From assembly GCA_964017145.1 (NCBI GenBank), contig OZ024842.1, positions 1-64,000 on the forward strand: 64,000 bases of DNA. Reading direction: 5' to 3'. Positions 21,970 through 33,637 of this stretch are shown here, piece after piece. The notes below the pieces were generated by a model. That model saw only the letters and a program-made list of their open reading frames with translations, was not told the DNA's origin and did no database searches. Origin of the DNA: Agrocybe praecox. Its lineage: Eukaryota > Basidiomycota > Agaricomycetes > Agaricales > Agrocybaceae. The first letter of the stretch is position 1. Each line of letters starts with the position of its first letter. Made by a program: the position numbers and the translations under genes.

Positions 21970-22929
21970 TTTGAAAGTTATATAATATATTCACAGTTGC
22001 AACTCATGTACAAAAAATTTCGTCAATATCAAAAAATTTAAGTTGTTCGCGGATTACTATGTACGGTAGTTGGTGAAGGAGAGTATAATGTCCTTCCTCG
22101 ACATAGAGGTGATGTAAAGGGAACTTTACCTGATAATAGATAAAAATAGTGTCGTTTAATCACAAAACTACATAGTGACTTCAAGGGTGTGACGATGCGA
22201 ACTTACCTTCTAAATTTGGACTTGACCTCTTACTAAGTTCTTACTTACTGTAATACTTGTTTGTATGTCGACTGAGGATCCTTTGCTGGCTTCCCTTCTT
22301 CATCTAACACTTATTTAAATCCCTCTCTTGTAATATGGCGGTTTTGCATCGACTGGAGGTTCTCCGCTCGTCGCACGACTCGCACATACGTGTCTCGGGA
22401 TCCTTTCGATATCGATTGTAAGTGTGCTTTAACCTTCCTTCCTTCTGACTTACTTACATGCTTGTCTTTCAGGATTCCAACTACAAACCTCCTCATTGTC
22501 CTCATCTTGGCTGTGCGCGTATTTAGCCGCACTATCGCTATCCACAATCTGGATGATGGATTGGAACCATTGGAGGACGCCCGACAACGCCATGTCCATG
22601 CCTCCAACGTAGGGCTAACCAGCGCCTCCAAGCTTAGCAAGTGAGGCACCTATACCGCACTATTCGATAATTCTTGGGAAATCCGACATTATAATTGCCT
22701 TTGCAATCAGAACCACTGCGACGATCAATGCAGACACAACAACGGGCCGGGCGTTGGCCTGTTCCTCCGACTGTGTTAGTCATTTGGAAAGGTGAAGAAG
22801 GTTCAAGTCGCAAGCCGCCTCAAGTTTCCCCGGCAAACGCGGGTTCAAGTTGGCAGAACAGCGGTAGCAGGCCCGACAACTCGACGACGACGAGCATGGA
22901 TAGTCTCCGGTTGCTCAACCAGCTGCAGT

Positions 22930-23341
22930 ATAAAAAATCCCGACGTTTCTCTTTGCGTTCTCCCGCTACCAGATTTGCTCAAGGATGGGAATTCTTTTGA
23001 TATTCCTTCGGAAGTTCGCGACCTTGTCACTCCAGGGACGTATTTCCTGCTCAACAAATCGGATTTGGTATTTGCAGCAGCTTGGGCAGACCATATTGAT
23101 GTGGACTTGAAAGGTCGATTGTGGTCTGCTAGTCTCACTACAGGGTACGGCACTCAAGAGTTCGTGGATAGTTTGGCACGCGCTCTGAAGCATCGGTGAG
23201 TAACGCTCATTACACTTTGTGTTCAAATTTGAACTCTTCATAGATTCGGCATCAACGACCCTGATTCTCAACAGAAAATCCACACCCTGCTCGTAACTCG
23301 CGCAAGGCATCGGGTGCATCTCGAAACACATGCAAATTTTT
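22930..23341 (+). pseudogene. C-terminal fragment of mitochondrial tRNA-modifying GTPase MSS1 (MnmE/TrmE)
   Basis: The frame reads PDVSLCVLPLPDLLKDG, then FLLNKSDLV (the NKxD guanine-recognition motif of the G domain), then SASLTTGYGTQEFV. A clean 48-nt intron (GTGAGT...CATAG) follows, then LVTRARHRVHLE, the conserved MnmE C-terminal helix motif. MSS1 normally acts in mitochondria on tRNA wobble uridine. Only about the last quarter of the protein is present, and no matching upstream half was found. It meets an antisense dehydrogenase fragment at about 23340, so this looks like a captured or rearranged gene piece. Confidence 0.6.
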
Positions 23342-23344
23342 GAC

Positions 23345-23493
23345 TCTTCGGAGCGAGGGAGAGAAGCTATGATCGATTCCGCGACACCTTTGTTGCAGCC
23401 AACGAGGAAGATGTGTATCCAGCCATTCAAATGTCGAGATAGGATTTCCACCATCGATTTCCCAATCCCGGAAGTCGATCCGGTTATGACCAT
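23345..23493 (-). pseudogene. N-terminal fragment of a short-chain dehydrogenase/reductase
   Basis: The minus strand reads MVITGSTSGIGKSMVEIL, with the TGxxxGIG dinucleotide-binding motif of the Rossmann fold. Then comes WIHIFLVGCNKGVAESII, the second beta strand and helix. Homology ends at about SLPRSEESK, exactly where the MSS1 fragment on the other strand begins. The catalytic YxxxK part is absent, so it cannot encode an active enzyme. Confidence 0.55.
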
Positions 23494-24536
23494 AATGGGG
23501 ACAAAAGATGAGTCGAATGATGCATTTACCTGGCATATCACAGCTGCTCGTCGAAATCCAGTGCCGTAACTTCCTGCACACACGCGGCCACAAACGAGTC
23601 CTTTCACTACAGGAGGCTTGTCGAGTACCATATGGGCTCCAAAGTCCTACGAACCTCCTCATACTGGAGCCCACACCTTTCAGGGCGCAGAGCCATCATC
23701 CAGAGGCGAGGAGCTAGACTCGGTCCGCGTTGTTTACTGCCGTTCCGCCTATCGCTACCACCGCCGTCACTGTTCAGACCAGCTCCCAGTGCATCCACGC
23801 CCACGCCCAGCCATTCGACCCAACCAGAACACTTTTACAAAAATCTGCCCTCGTCGCCCATTATCAGCACTGTTACCGATCCATCTATATCCCTACCTTT
23901 GAAGTCGGTCGCGTAAGCAGAAGAGACCTATTAGCTCTATGTATCCCGAGGGTAGTACTGCTGTACCATCTACAGCCAGGAACCCCAACGCTGGTTTACA
24001 ACTACCTGCCCGCGTCTATGCTATTCCCACCTGGTGCAACAGTATGTTCAAAGTTCATAAATCTCAACACATCTGCCCCGCAGTTGAGATTATGGACACC
24101 ATGACATCCTCCTTCGTTTCTAGGCTCAGGCACAGTGTCATCGCTGGTAGCCGAGCACCAACCACAGTCATTAGTGCTATCCATCGCAAGCACAGGAGCA
24201 GATGTCTACACAGCCACGTACCAAAGAAGGCAAACCACAAGTGTTGATGAGGAGTCGACCCAAGTTTTATCCAAGTCGGGTGTTCCTTCAACTTTGGCGG
24301 CGTCATCTCATAGGCCCTTGAACGCATAAGTTGGTATTCTTTCCGCTATGTTGGATGACAGGCAAGTAGTAATTTGAGGGCCGACACATCCTAGAATATG
24401 AGTAGGAAGGATGATACAGTTTACTTCGCCATATATATAGAAATAGCATGATATTAGTTTTAGAGTATTTATTGTGAAGAACGATGTAACCCTCCATTGA
24501 TTATTATCCATGCCGGCATGCTTGTTGATCCCAAAA
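23494..24536. other. Gene-free region
   Basis: Several overlapping open frames on both strands are Pro/Ser/His-rich and lack any family resemblance. Nothing could be supported. Confidence 0.4.
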
Positions 24537-24573
24537 TGTGGGTCCGTCGCATGCGACGGAATTTCCCACGGTA
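24537..24573. repeat. Long perfect palindrome inside a larger hairpin
   Basis: CCGTCGCATGCGACGG at 24544-24559 is a perfect 16-bp palindrome. It is flanked by GTGGG and CCCAC, making a longer hairpin. A partial copy with the same right flank (ATTTCCCACGGTA) lies at 18736-18766 in the same orientation. Confidence 0.7.
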
Positions 24574-24586
24574 TTCCGTGAAACAT

Positions 24587-27500
24587 ATGTTTTCAAGCGC
24601 TGTTCCGCCTCCCACATACTCGCCTCCCATTTTATCTGTCATGCCCTTCGTTTGGCTCTCCGAGAGCAACATACAGCTATTAATCGCCGCAACTGATTGG
24701 TATCACGACGATCTTGAAAGCAACAGTGAATCAATGCTCATAGAAGATGTACAATCCATCCTGCTGGAACACCTGCCCGGACATCTGAATCACGACAACA
24801 ATGCCTTACAAGCACAGAGCGTAGGGGGGGTAGCACAACATGACCAATTGGTAGACCTGGAAGAGATTTTGTTTGAAGTGGGCGGGGCTGATGTGGAGGA
24901 CGAATTGCGAGTGACAACCAACTTGAAAATTTCACGGGATCCAGGTATTATGGTATGTCATTTCCATCATTATTGAGTCTTGCCAGTATACATAATGATA
25001 ATGCTGTAGACGACTACAGACCGTGACATAGAGCACTTTGGGGGAGGAGGAAAATCACACGCTATAATTAGCGACGAAGAACTAGAAGGTACGTAATGAT
25101 CCTTCTTTAAACGCTGAGGGCCCGACATATCATATATTGCAGAAAGTGATTCCGCAATCGATCCTGGGAGTGACGCCATGCCTGGCGGCGCCTGCCGCCT
25201 CAGGTTTCAGACACTATGTGAGGATCAGCTTGAAGGTGGGGAAGCTGTGGTTATGCCTTCCCAAATAAACGCTGAAATGAGCGACGATCAAGGTATATAA
25301 TTATCCTTTTTGAGGCACCATGATCCTGACATATCGTATGTTGCAGAATCACTTTCTGCAACCGATTCTGGCGACGATGCCACGTCTGTCCACACCCGCC
25401 ACCTCAGGTCTCAGACGTCATACAAAGGAGAGGAAGCCAAGGTCATACCTTCCAAAATACGTGCTAGAATGAGGGACGATGGAGGTAATCAATTCTTCTT
25501 CAAATGCTGTAATGTTGACATACCATATATTGCAGACTCGCTTTCTGCAGTCGATTCTGGCGACGACGACGAAGCCATGTCTGGCCATACCAGGCGCCCT
25601 ATGGTTACATCTTCCAGGAAACATGTTATAATGAGTGATGAGGAAGGTATGTTGTGATCCTTCTTTAGGCACTATGATTCTAACATATCGTACATTATAG
25701 AATCACTTTCTACAATGGATCCTAGTGAGGCCCTGTCTAGCGGCCCCCGCCGCCTCAGGTCGAAAGGTAGGGCTTATTCTATATTCATATATCTTGCATG
25801 CTAATTATTCTGGGCTTAGACTTTGAGCCAAATGCCGCAGCAGGCGATGCTCGAGGTGGTACTGCCATGAAAACACTTTCCTCGAAGCGTAATCAAAACG
25901 AATCAGAGGGCATAGTAGATGGTATGAATGGTAAATTCATCGTGATTCATTGATTGACGTTCAACATATACTCATCCCCCTTTTTGATTATTATTATAGC
26001 AAAGCGTCAAAAACTTTGGGAAGAAATTGACCCAACTTTTGCATCTGAAAATCTCGCGCCTACCACCCATACTAGTCTGCTAGGAATTTTGTCAGAAAGT
26101 GTTATCGAGCGGGTCATGGGAGAGTTCTCTTCCTCGGTAGACAACATCATGAAAGGAGATATTTGGAAGCTAGAAGCAGGGATTACTTCGTCCAGTTATG
26201 GCCAAACATTGTCATCTGTTGCGGAGCGTTGTGCTCTGCACGAAAAAGCTGAAGTGGGTTTTAGCTTCCTTGGTATGGTCAACAATATCCACTTTGTTGC
26301 CAAACTCAAGTGGTGCGTTTCAGCTTTCTTTTTTTTATTTAAAAATATATTCTAATTTAAATTCGAAGTTTGCAAGTCGCCTTTCCCAATCTGAGCAGGC
26401 AGGATATTCTACTTCATCATCTGCCTCCCAACACAAGTATAAGCTCTTATGAGCGTTGGAAAAGAGGTGGATCAAATTATGCTAAATTAGCAGAAGCTGG
26501 TGCGTTTTTTCTAAGCATTGATATAGAACATTATTTCTTATCAAACCATTAAGGTTCTATATATTTTCTATTACTTGTTGCTGCTGCAAAAAAAAAGGAT
26601 TTTATATCCAAGCTAACAGGTGTTGTGATGGACAGTATTTGCCAAATAATTTCCAATCCAAATCCGAGTCAGTTATTCATGTTTTCAACTTATTTTGCAC
26701 ATATTTGACGATAAAGTCAATTTAGAATTGCCCCTTGGAAAGCTTGTAATCAAAATTATCATACCTGCTGTTGATAAAATGCGCAACAGATGGCCATTGG
26801 CTCTACCAGCTTTCTTGGATGTGGCACAGCTTACGCATTATGGAATAGCAGAATCTGTGGATTGCACAAATGTTTTGGTCAGTGCTCGATACTTTGGGGC
26901 ACTTCGTTCACGGTGTGGTTTTATTTCTCTATATTTATTCTTTTTGAGCTTAGCCTTTATATTTAGATCTTTTCGAATTAGCGTGCGGAATGAGGATGTT
27001 TGGCGACCTTGTTTTTCATTCACGGAAGAAACTATTCAGCGTTTCTCTCTCATCCCTAACTCCAACTCTATTCAATTGAATTCTGAGGGAGATGGGTCTT
27101 TTGAACCTCCAGCTTCAGAGAACCTAGACATTTTGTCGCCTCCTTCCTGCCTTTCTGACATGGATGTCTATATTATTGACACAAATTTTGATCCCAGCCT
27201 AGGAGAAAATCGTAAATTTCCAGGGCCAAAGAAAAATCCCAAGAAAATTTTTGACTTCACAGAAAAGGAAAGGCAATGCGTTGAAGGTGGTGTCTGGGCT
27301 AAAGACCTTGAAGACCTTAAAATAAAGGTAAGTGTCTTAGATCATTGCCTTTTATTGTTCATTATCTCACATTATCTTGATTAGATTCAAGACTTATTGA
27401 AAACCGGCAGAAAGCGTAAAGGAGTATACATTAGATTTGATCCTTTAATACTTGGAAGGTATAATTTTTTTTCTCTTTCACTCTTATATAATATTTACAT

Positions 27501-28394
27501 TTTATATTCTAGCAAAACTCTGCGCATCAATGATAGAAACGGAAACTTTTTGCTCATAGTAGTTCCTTCAATGCCAGATGATATTAGAGAGGATCTATGT
27601 GATCATCTTACAGCTATATGGCCAAAGGACTTCAAACCTACAGATACGAAAGGAGAACCATGGGACTTTCTTTATCCCAACATTCATTTTACGTTATACA
27701 ACAGATTTGCGACCAAGGTATTCTTTTTCTTTTTCTTTTTCTTCATGGCTGACATTATTCTTTACAGGGTGACGGATCTCCTCAAGATGTCTCTCCTTAT
27801 CGTCTCAAGAAAAGAAAGGCTCAACGTCAGCAAGCTCTTTCTCAATTGATTCCTCGATATTCCAAAGAGACCATTGACAACATGGAGGAATACATTATCT
27901 TCAAGGATATGTTTAAAGACGTTTTTGGTTGGACCAAAGATACAGTAAGTCTCTTGTCTGATCTTGGTAGTATTTTTATTTAAAAAATTTATATGATATA
28001 GATGGAAGCACTTCTTCCTGAAATCATGAAGGAATTAACCAAATATGTGGATCTGCTTCCAGACTACGAAGTTGCACCCATGGAGCCTTTCAGCAGTCTT
28101 GTATTAAATCTCAACTGCTCTACCACCTTTCACAGAGACTACAAAGATTGGCGGGTATGTGGCTTATTAATGGCTTCTGATTGCATTGGAGGAGATGTTG
28201 CTTTTCATGAAATCGGTCTTGCCATGGCGGCAAGAAATGGTGACTTTGCTGCATTTCCTTCAAATTATGTCAGTCATTTTAATATGGATTTTGATGGAAA
28301 ACGGGCATCCTTTGTTTTTCATACAGATAAAAGCGCTCAGGATTGGGTCAATAATTATAATGGCTGGGGTCAAAACATAGACTTTATTCATTAA
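24587..28394 (+). CDS. TET/JBP-related 2-oxoglutarate/Fe(II) dioxygenase with an acidic repeat N-terminus
   Basis: This gene has about 15 exons with 50-75 nt introns that join in frame from 24587 to 28394. The start is uncertain; Met at 24587 or 24641 are candidates. The N-terminal half is built from tandemly repeated small exons (ESLSAxDSGDDA-type, Arg-rich HTRHLRSQ). The middle has GGSNYAKLAEAGSIYFLLL and GVYIRFDP, characteristic of a mushroom family. The C-terminal double-stranded beta-helix has the HxD motif (STTFHRDYKDW), a distal His (SNYVSHFN) and the 2-oxoglutarate-binding Arg (GKRASFVFHTDK), so catalysis looks possible. Related TET/JBP enzymes oxidise methylated pyrimidines in DNA; the substrate here is not known. 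No stops were seen. Confidence 0.75.
25089..25766 (+). repeat. Four-copy tandem duplication of an exon-intron unit
   Basis: Exons 25143-25292, 25347-25484, 25536-25646 and 25701-25766 (150, 138, 111 and 66 nt, all multiples of three) alternate with introns of 51-54 nt. The introns are similar to each other, each ending in GACATATCATATATTGCAG or a close variant. The exons share ESLSA-DSG-D and RRLRS motifs. The unit has clearly been duplicated in tandem within the dioxygenase gene. Confidence 0.8.
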
Positions 28395-28559
28395 TGAATC
28401 CTAGTTAAAGTAGTAATCGTATTTTTTAGTTTTTGTTTGCCAAAGTTTGTTCCGTGTTTGACATGTTGAATTAGCATTCTCCTGTTTCGTGTTTTATGTT
28501 CGCTTTTGCTCATAACCACAACCTTCTTCTTCTTTGATTTCATTACTTCTTCCTTCAGA

Positions 28560-30601
28560 ATGCCGAACACCAATACTAGAGTGTCAACACAGAAGCAGGC
28601 AAAGGCCTCAAAGCCAACTTCCAAAAGCAAAACCTCTGCAAAGACTCGCTTTGGAAATAAAGCCAGTCATGACTATACTCCTGATATAGAAACAACATCC
28701 AAGGGTTTAATGGAACAAAATAAGAAGGCTGAACAAGCTGCAAAAGCTGCAGAGCAACTTAGAATGCGAGGTGTGTTTTTCTTCTTCTTCTTTATACTAA
28801 ATTTCAACGCTTGCTTTTAATAGGCATACACAAGAGAAATCAAGACGCTAGGGATAATGATTCCTCAGCTGAATCATCGGAAGATGAGGACGACAGTCTT
28901 AGGGCTCAAACTTCAGTTGCCCCCAGAGCTAAGCGCTCACGTATTCTGGATGAGGATGAAGAGCACCTGGCCAACTCTCTCAGTCTTGGCCAAGATGAAG
29001 ATGCTTTTCTTCCAGGAGAGCCTGAAGACGACTCGCCAAGCAAAGGTAATGATGGGTCCGATGCCCCAGAGGAAGAAGAAGAAGACAATGAAGAAGAAGA
29101 TGAAGAAGATGAAGAGCGCGGACTTAGCATGTTTGCTTCGAATGGGGTTTGGTTTTATATATTCCTTTAACCATTATATATAACTTACTCTTTTGTAGAT
29201 CTTTACACAGGCTTCTGCTGATACTGGTAGCCGAAAGATTGCTTCCAAAAAAAGAACCGCCAGTGGCCGCAAGTTTGGAAAAATCAAAAGAGAAGACTTT
29301 AACGATAATGTTTTACCTTTGGCTATTATGGCAAAGAAGCACTTTCGACAACAAGCTGCTTTAGGTATTATTGGCCCTTCTCTACATCCATTTATCTTTT
29401 GCTTATATTCAATTCAGACACGCCATATCCTCCCAAAGGTCCAGCTGAAAGAGCTAAGTTTAACATGGACCTTCTTAAACAAGCAGCGTCAACACCTATT
29501 CTCAAAAAGATTCTACAAGACCTCATTCAAAGTAAGGACCAGGACACCATAGATAGCTTAATCACCTATGTAAGTCCTACGCTGAGCTGGCATACGTGTA
29601 TTTTCTTAAATCTTGATATCTATCATTAGGCAATTTACGACAGAGGCAGCCTGACGAATACTTTAGCCAATCGTGTTCAAAACCTTATCACAGGGCATTA
29701 TGGTCTTCCAGGGGAGTTTTCAAAGGCTCAAGACCGTGCAGGCTATGTTGCTTGGCTGCTGGAAAAGGGGAGATTTAGATTTGGAGGTATTAACTTTGAA
29801 GTGCGTCTTTTTCTTTTTCTTTTTTGTTGTTTTATATCATTATATTTGACAGAATCGAGAGGTTGATACCTTACGCCCCTATGGCAACCCCATCATTGGG
29901 GAGGCTATTCGTCAGCAGTGGTTCTGTACAGGAAAAGCAAAGTCTGACCTAAACGCTTATAACATCATGATTGCAAAGCAAAAAATTCCAGCGCCAGTTA
30001 TTGTTCTGGTTGTGACATGTGTAAGCAATTTTATTTATAATGAGTTTGCGCTAATTCAAGTATTATATTTTAGATTGAAAACTGCTTAAAGCAGTGGGTC
30101 ACAGGCGTTAAGCTTCAGGTTCCCTTTAGTGAGGAAAACTGCCGCGCTAAGTAATTTCCTTCTTTTAATGCTATTTTAATGTTATTAATCTATTTCCCTA
30201 GATACGAACATCATACAGAGGCCTGGAACTATTTTGTCACCAAGTCCCAGGATTCCGGCTATGCAAATTACTTTCAACGAGAGCTTTTTAAAATGGTTTA
30301 GTAAGTACTGGCCTTAATGCATTCATTATTATTTGATACTGATAAAGTTCTACTTTTAATTAGTTCCCAAAGTCGTGCAGGGGCTGATCTTCACAACGTT
30401 GAGGATGATTTCGAGGGTGTTGATTTTATGGCACTAGGGGCTATTGCTCGCGCTGCTCAGAGTAAACAAGCCTCTACTTCCACGGAGTCCACTGCCTCTT
30501 TTACTTCTGGTACCGACCCGCTCATAACAGGCCCTCCTTTGAATCAACGGGATGAACTAGACGATTCAACTGGATCTACTACGGGTGCTAGTACTTTGTA
30601 A
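28560..30601 (+). CDS. DUF6532-domain protein
   Basis: The start is the ATG at 28560 (MPNTNTRVSTQKQAKASKP). Eight or so exons with short introns join in frame to a TAA at 30599-30601. The N-terminal ~180 residues are Lys-rich then strongly acidic (Glu/Asp runs near 29070-29130), like a disordered nuclear protein. The rest, from about AERAKFNMDLLKQAASTPIL through TNTLANRVQNLITGHYGLPG, NPIIGEAIRQQWF and VIVLVVTCIENCLKQWVTG, matches the mushroom DUF6532 family, whose function is unknown. It follows the dioxygenase gene by 165 bp on the same strand and may be element cargo. No lesions were seen. Confidence 0.75.
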
Positions 30602-31678
30602 ATAATTCTATTCTTAGTCAACATTTTCTTCTATGTTATATAATATATAATGTTTTGCGCCATTTAATCTGATTGAGTCAGCCCTGGGTACTTTTATATT
30701 CACTGTAGGTGTTGATTTTTTTTTGGTGTTAAAAGCGCTTTTTGTGTTAATAAATAAATTTTGGTGATGTAGTACCTCTTTTCAAATAAACTATGTTGTA
30801 AGAAAACAAAGACGCTATTTGGTATACTTGATTTTTTTTAGCAATATAGTAATCCTTTGGAAATGAATATATCTTAGGGCAATAATGACGCTCTTGATTA
30901 TTAATGATTTTATAAGGTCTTAAAAACGCTTTTCAAACTAACTTGTTTTTTAAGTTGATAAATAACTCTTTTTGTAACTAAATACTTATCATAGAATCTT
31001 GTTTGACCTATCAAGCTGGCTACACTTTAAGGCTTTGAGGATGGACTAGGAATCTATACTTAAATCTCAATTATATTAAGTCTCTATATGACTTTAGGAT
31101 AAGGTCGATTACAAATGTGTTCTTTGGAGCTCTATAAATGGATAAATAAATAAAGTTTACAAAAGGAGAACGTAGGGACAGTTTCAGATTTTAGTTCCGG
31201 GATGACCATGACCTAGGAGTCCCCAGGAGTCCCTGGATGCCCTAGCTCCCTGGGATGCCCTTAGATGCCCTGAGGGACACCTAGGGATAATGGTCATTTT
31301 CCTGATGTTGCGAGGTTGGAGAAATGGTAGGATCGTTTGAATGCGTAGTATGCCTTGAATTCGATGCTGTATAATAGTTTACAAATAGTGTATGTACGCC
31401 TTTTATACGCAAGATGGTATGCCATAGCAGAAGAGGTAGTAATGACATGTATCAGAGAGCAGACTTGTTTCAGATATGACATTGAAAGCTGCGTTTATGA
31501 TGGGACGGATCCAAAAGTGGCAACTGACTAGAAGGTTCAATTGGACTTTTGACTCCGGATGTTCATATGTGGCGATTCGTGTTTTTGGATCTCACTGTAG
31601 ATATAAAAGTGTTAAATATTTGATGTTCTATATTTCCAAGGCACCCGTAAAAGCATATAGATATCCCTACTCTGTCAA
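30602..31678. other. AT-rich intergenic region containing the right Plavaka-type repeat
   Basis: No gene was seen. The first 600 bp are very AT-rich. The repeat cluster described separately lies at 31205-31290. Confidence 0.5.
31205..31290. repeat. Right subterminal repeat cluster, inverted relative to 9080
   Basis: The sequence carries GGATGCCCT, CTGGGATGCCCT and GATGCCCT copies with AGGAGTCCC variants, next to ATGGTCATTTT. Read from the other strand, it parallels the cluster at 9080-9145. Confidence 0.5.
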
Positions 31679-32275
31679 ATGTGCAGCAAAGATAACCGCA
31701 AAACAGTCATCAGGGAGGTACCTGTTATAGACCTCTCAGAGGACAAAATAGAACATATTATCGAACACAAGGTCGAAATGGTGAGTATTTGTAGCTCTTT
31801 TCGTTAATCATACGACTTATTGTGGTTTAAAATCAAAGGACCTTTTATTTTTCGAAGATATATTGTCTTGCGATATCTGCCGGGAACGCATGAAGAAACC
31901 TGTAACGTCAGCAACACATTACCATCGTCTCTCACTGCGCAGCCTCACTGACGGAAATAATAAAACAGAATTTCTGAATGTGGTCACTCTTTCTGTCGTC
32001 AGTGCATCACAAAATGGTTTGCTCGGCTCAGGGGAGACACGACAAGCATTGATCTGACAGACGATTTCGTCGGAAGGCCGTGGACCCCTTTGACTTGCCC
32101 GACTTGTCGTGCCATTGTACAGCGCCGGCCACACAGCGCGTTTATAATTGACCGAATGGCTACGATTATAGATGAAGCAGTCAGAAAATTCAGAGGAACG
32201 ACGCGCATCGTGGTTGAGGATGTAAACGAGAATTTGCTGTGGGATAAATATTTCGGACCTGATACAGTTCAATAG
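31679..32275 (+). CDS. Small C3HC4 RING finger protein, putative E3 ubiquitin ligase
   Basis: There are three exons, 31679-31780, 31839-31906 and 31969-32275, joined by 58- and 62-nt introns. The product has about 158 residues. The RING reads CDIC, then ECGHSFCRQC after the second splice, then CPTC, giving the full C3HC4 zinc-ligand set. RING domains of this type bring E2 enzymes to substrates. A short acidic N-terminus (VIDLSEDKIEHIIEHK) precedes it and a helical tail follows. The splice pattern restores the RING exactly, which supports the gene model. It lies just outside the putative Plavaka right end and looks like a host gene. Confidence 0.75.
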
Positions 32276-33637
32276 GCTGAGCACAAGTTTCAGTTTTTAC
32301 CTTTTAGCTAATAGCAAGGTTTGATAAACGTCCAAAATATTTTTTTGAGAAAACGGTGACAAGTAGCAATCACCTGAAGGATTAAAGGATACATGAAACA
32401 TACAAGAATAAATGGAATGGAACTTGGAAGGTACAGGACTTGTGTATCCAGCTGCGCGCCAATCAAAATTTAAGGTTTTCGTTCAACTTTGACAAGCAAA
32501 TGAAACAAAATCGAGCATGTCAGTTCTACCGTAACGTGTGTGTACCACCGATATTCGACTTAGATCGAATGCCATGCCCGATCTAAATATTACATCATCG
32601 ATCATCGACGATTCTTTCAATAATTTAAATGGATGCAGATCTGAAACGATGCACTTGTTGTCAGTGCCTGAACCAGGTACATGTTTTATTAATCCTATTT
32701 ATGGGTCGGAACGGTCGGCCCCCACCGCCAGCTTGAAAGGGTGATCAGCATGTATCGAAGCTGCAATGTTCACAGACGACGAAGAGAAGGGAGGTTACAT
32801 CTCCAGAATTTAATCATGAGATCTTTTCGAAATAACATAAAATAAGTATCAGGTGAGCCTGTTTATTATTATAATGCAGAGGAGATAAGGATTATGTGAG
32901 TAACACGACGAGTCGACATGCTGGAGTTCAGACACATCACGTTCGCATCAAACGTATGTTCTCGCTGTGATTGGATATGCGTCCGGTCGAACAAGTACCA
33001 GAAAAGCTGGCCTCAGTTTTTATGTGGTATGTATGTTATGACATCCATTTGGAGTATAATTGTCGGTTGCGGTATAATATTGGTCAATGCTTCGTGAGAT
33101 ACGAGTAGAATTGGCAATCAAGCGATGGATTCGGCATCATTCGTCGGACTTTGAACTTACGTGAAGCGATCCTGTTGAATTATCAAAAGGATAATACCCC
33201 TTACAGGTCCGGGATATTCGGCAATAATACTCTATATATAAGTACAACCTGTATTATCCGTATTATTGAGGTACATGTTAAATCTAGTGGGTTCCTCGAA
33301 CAGGGAAATTCAATTGAGCTCGACGAAAACCTCATCCGGTACAGTTTTCATAAATAGCACGCTGCCGCGAACAGTCACATGATTATGAATATAAATACTG
33401 ATCACTTCAAAATGTTGCTGTAGTTCAAGTTGCAAATATCTCGAGGCACACATGATTACATTCTCAGACATTTTCAAGTTGTCTTTATTTCAAGGGACAA
33501 ATGTTGGCATCTTTATAAGAATGATAGAATTTTCGCAACAATAAATAAATAAATAGGAGTTTATCTTCAAGTTCTTCATAAATATTAAATATCTGATTTC
33601 GAACACTCAAGAGAAAGCACGTAAATATCGGGGAGCC
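32276..33637. other. Intergenic region without supported genes
   Basis: Only short open frames without similarity or splice support were seen. Confidence 0.4.

Larger units (their letters stand above)
9080..31290. mobile_element. Candidate giant Plavaka-type element with cargo (~22 kb), possibly nested
   Basis: Both edges carry clusters of a ten-base GGGCATCCCA-type motif in opposite orientation: three perfect tandem copies at 9089-9121, and diverged TGGGATGCCC copies at 31205-31290. Each is next to a GGTCATTTT-like block. Between them lie a Plavaka transposase, two coiled-coil genes, a large uncharacterised gene, a TET/JBP-like dioxygenase and a DUF6532 gene. The inner part (17.6-24.5 kb) contains unrelated repeats and gene fragments, so it may be a later insertion, or there may be two elements. 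Exact termini and target-site duplications were not identified. Confidence 0.4.

Noticed and set aside
28906..29130. Minus-strand poly-Ser open frame
   Set aside because: It is the reverse reading of the Glu/Asp-rich exon of the DUF6532 gene.
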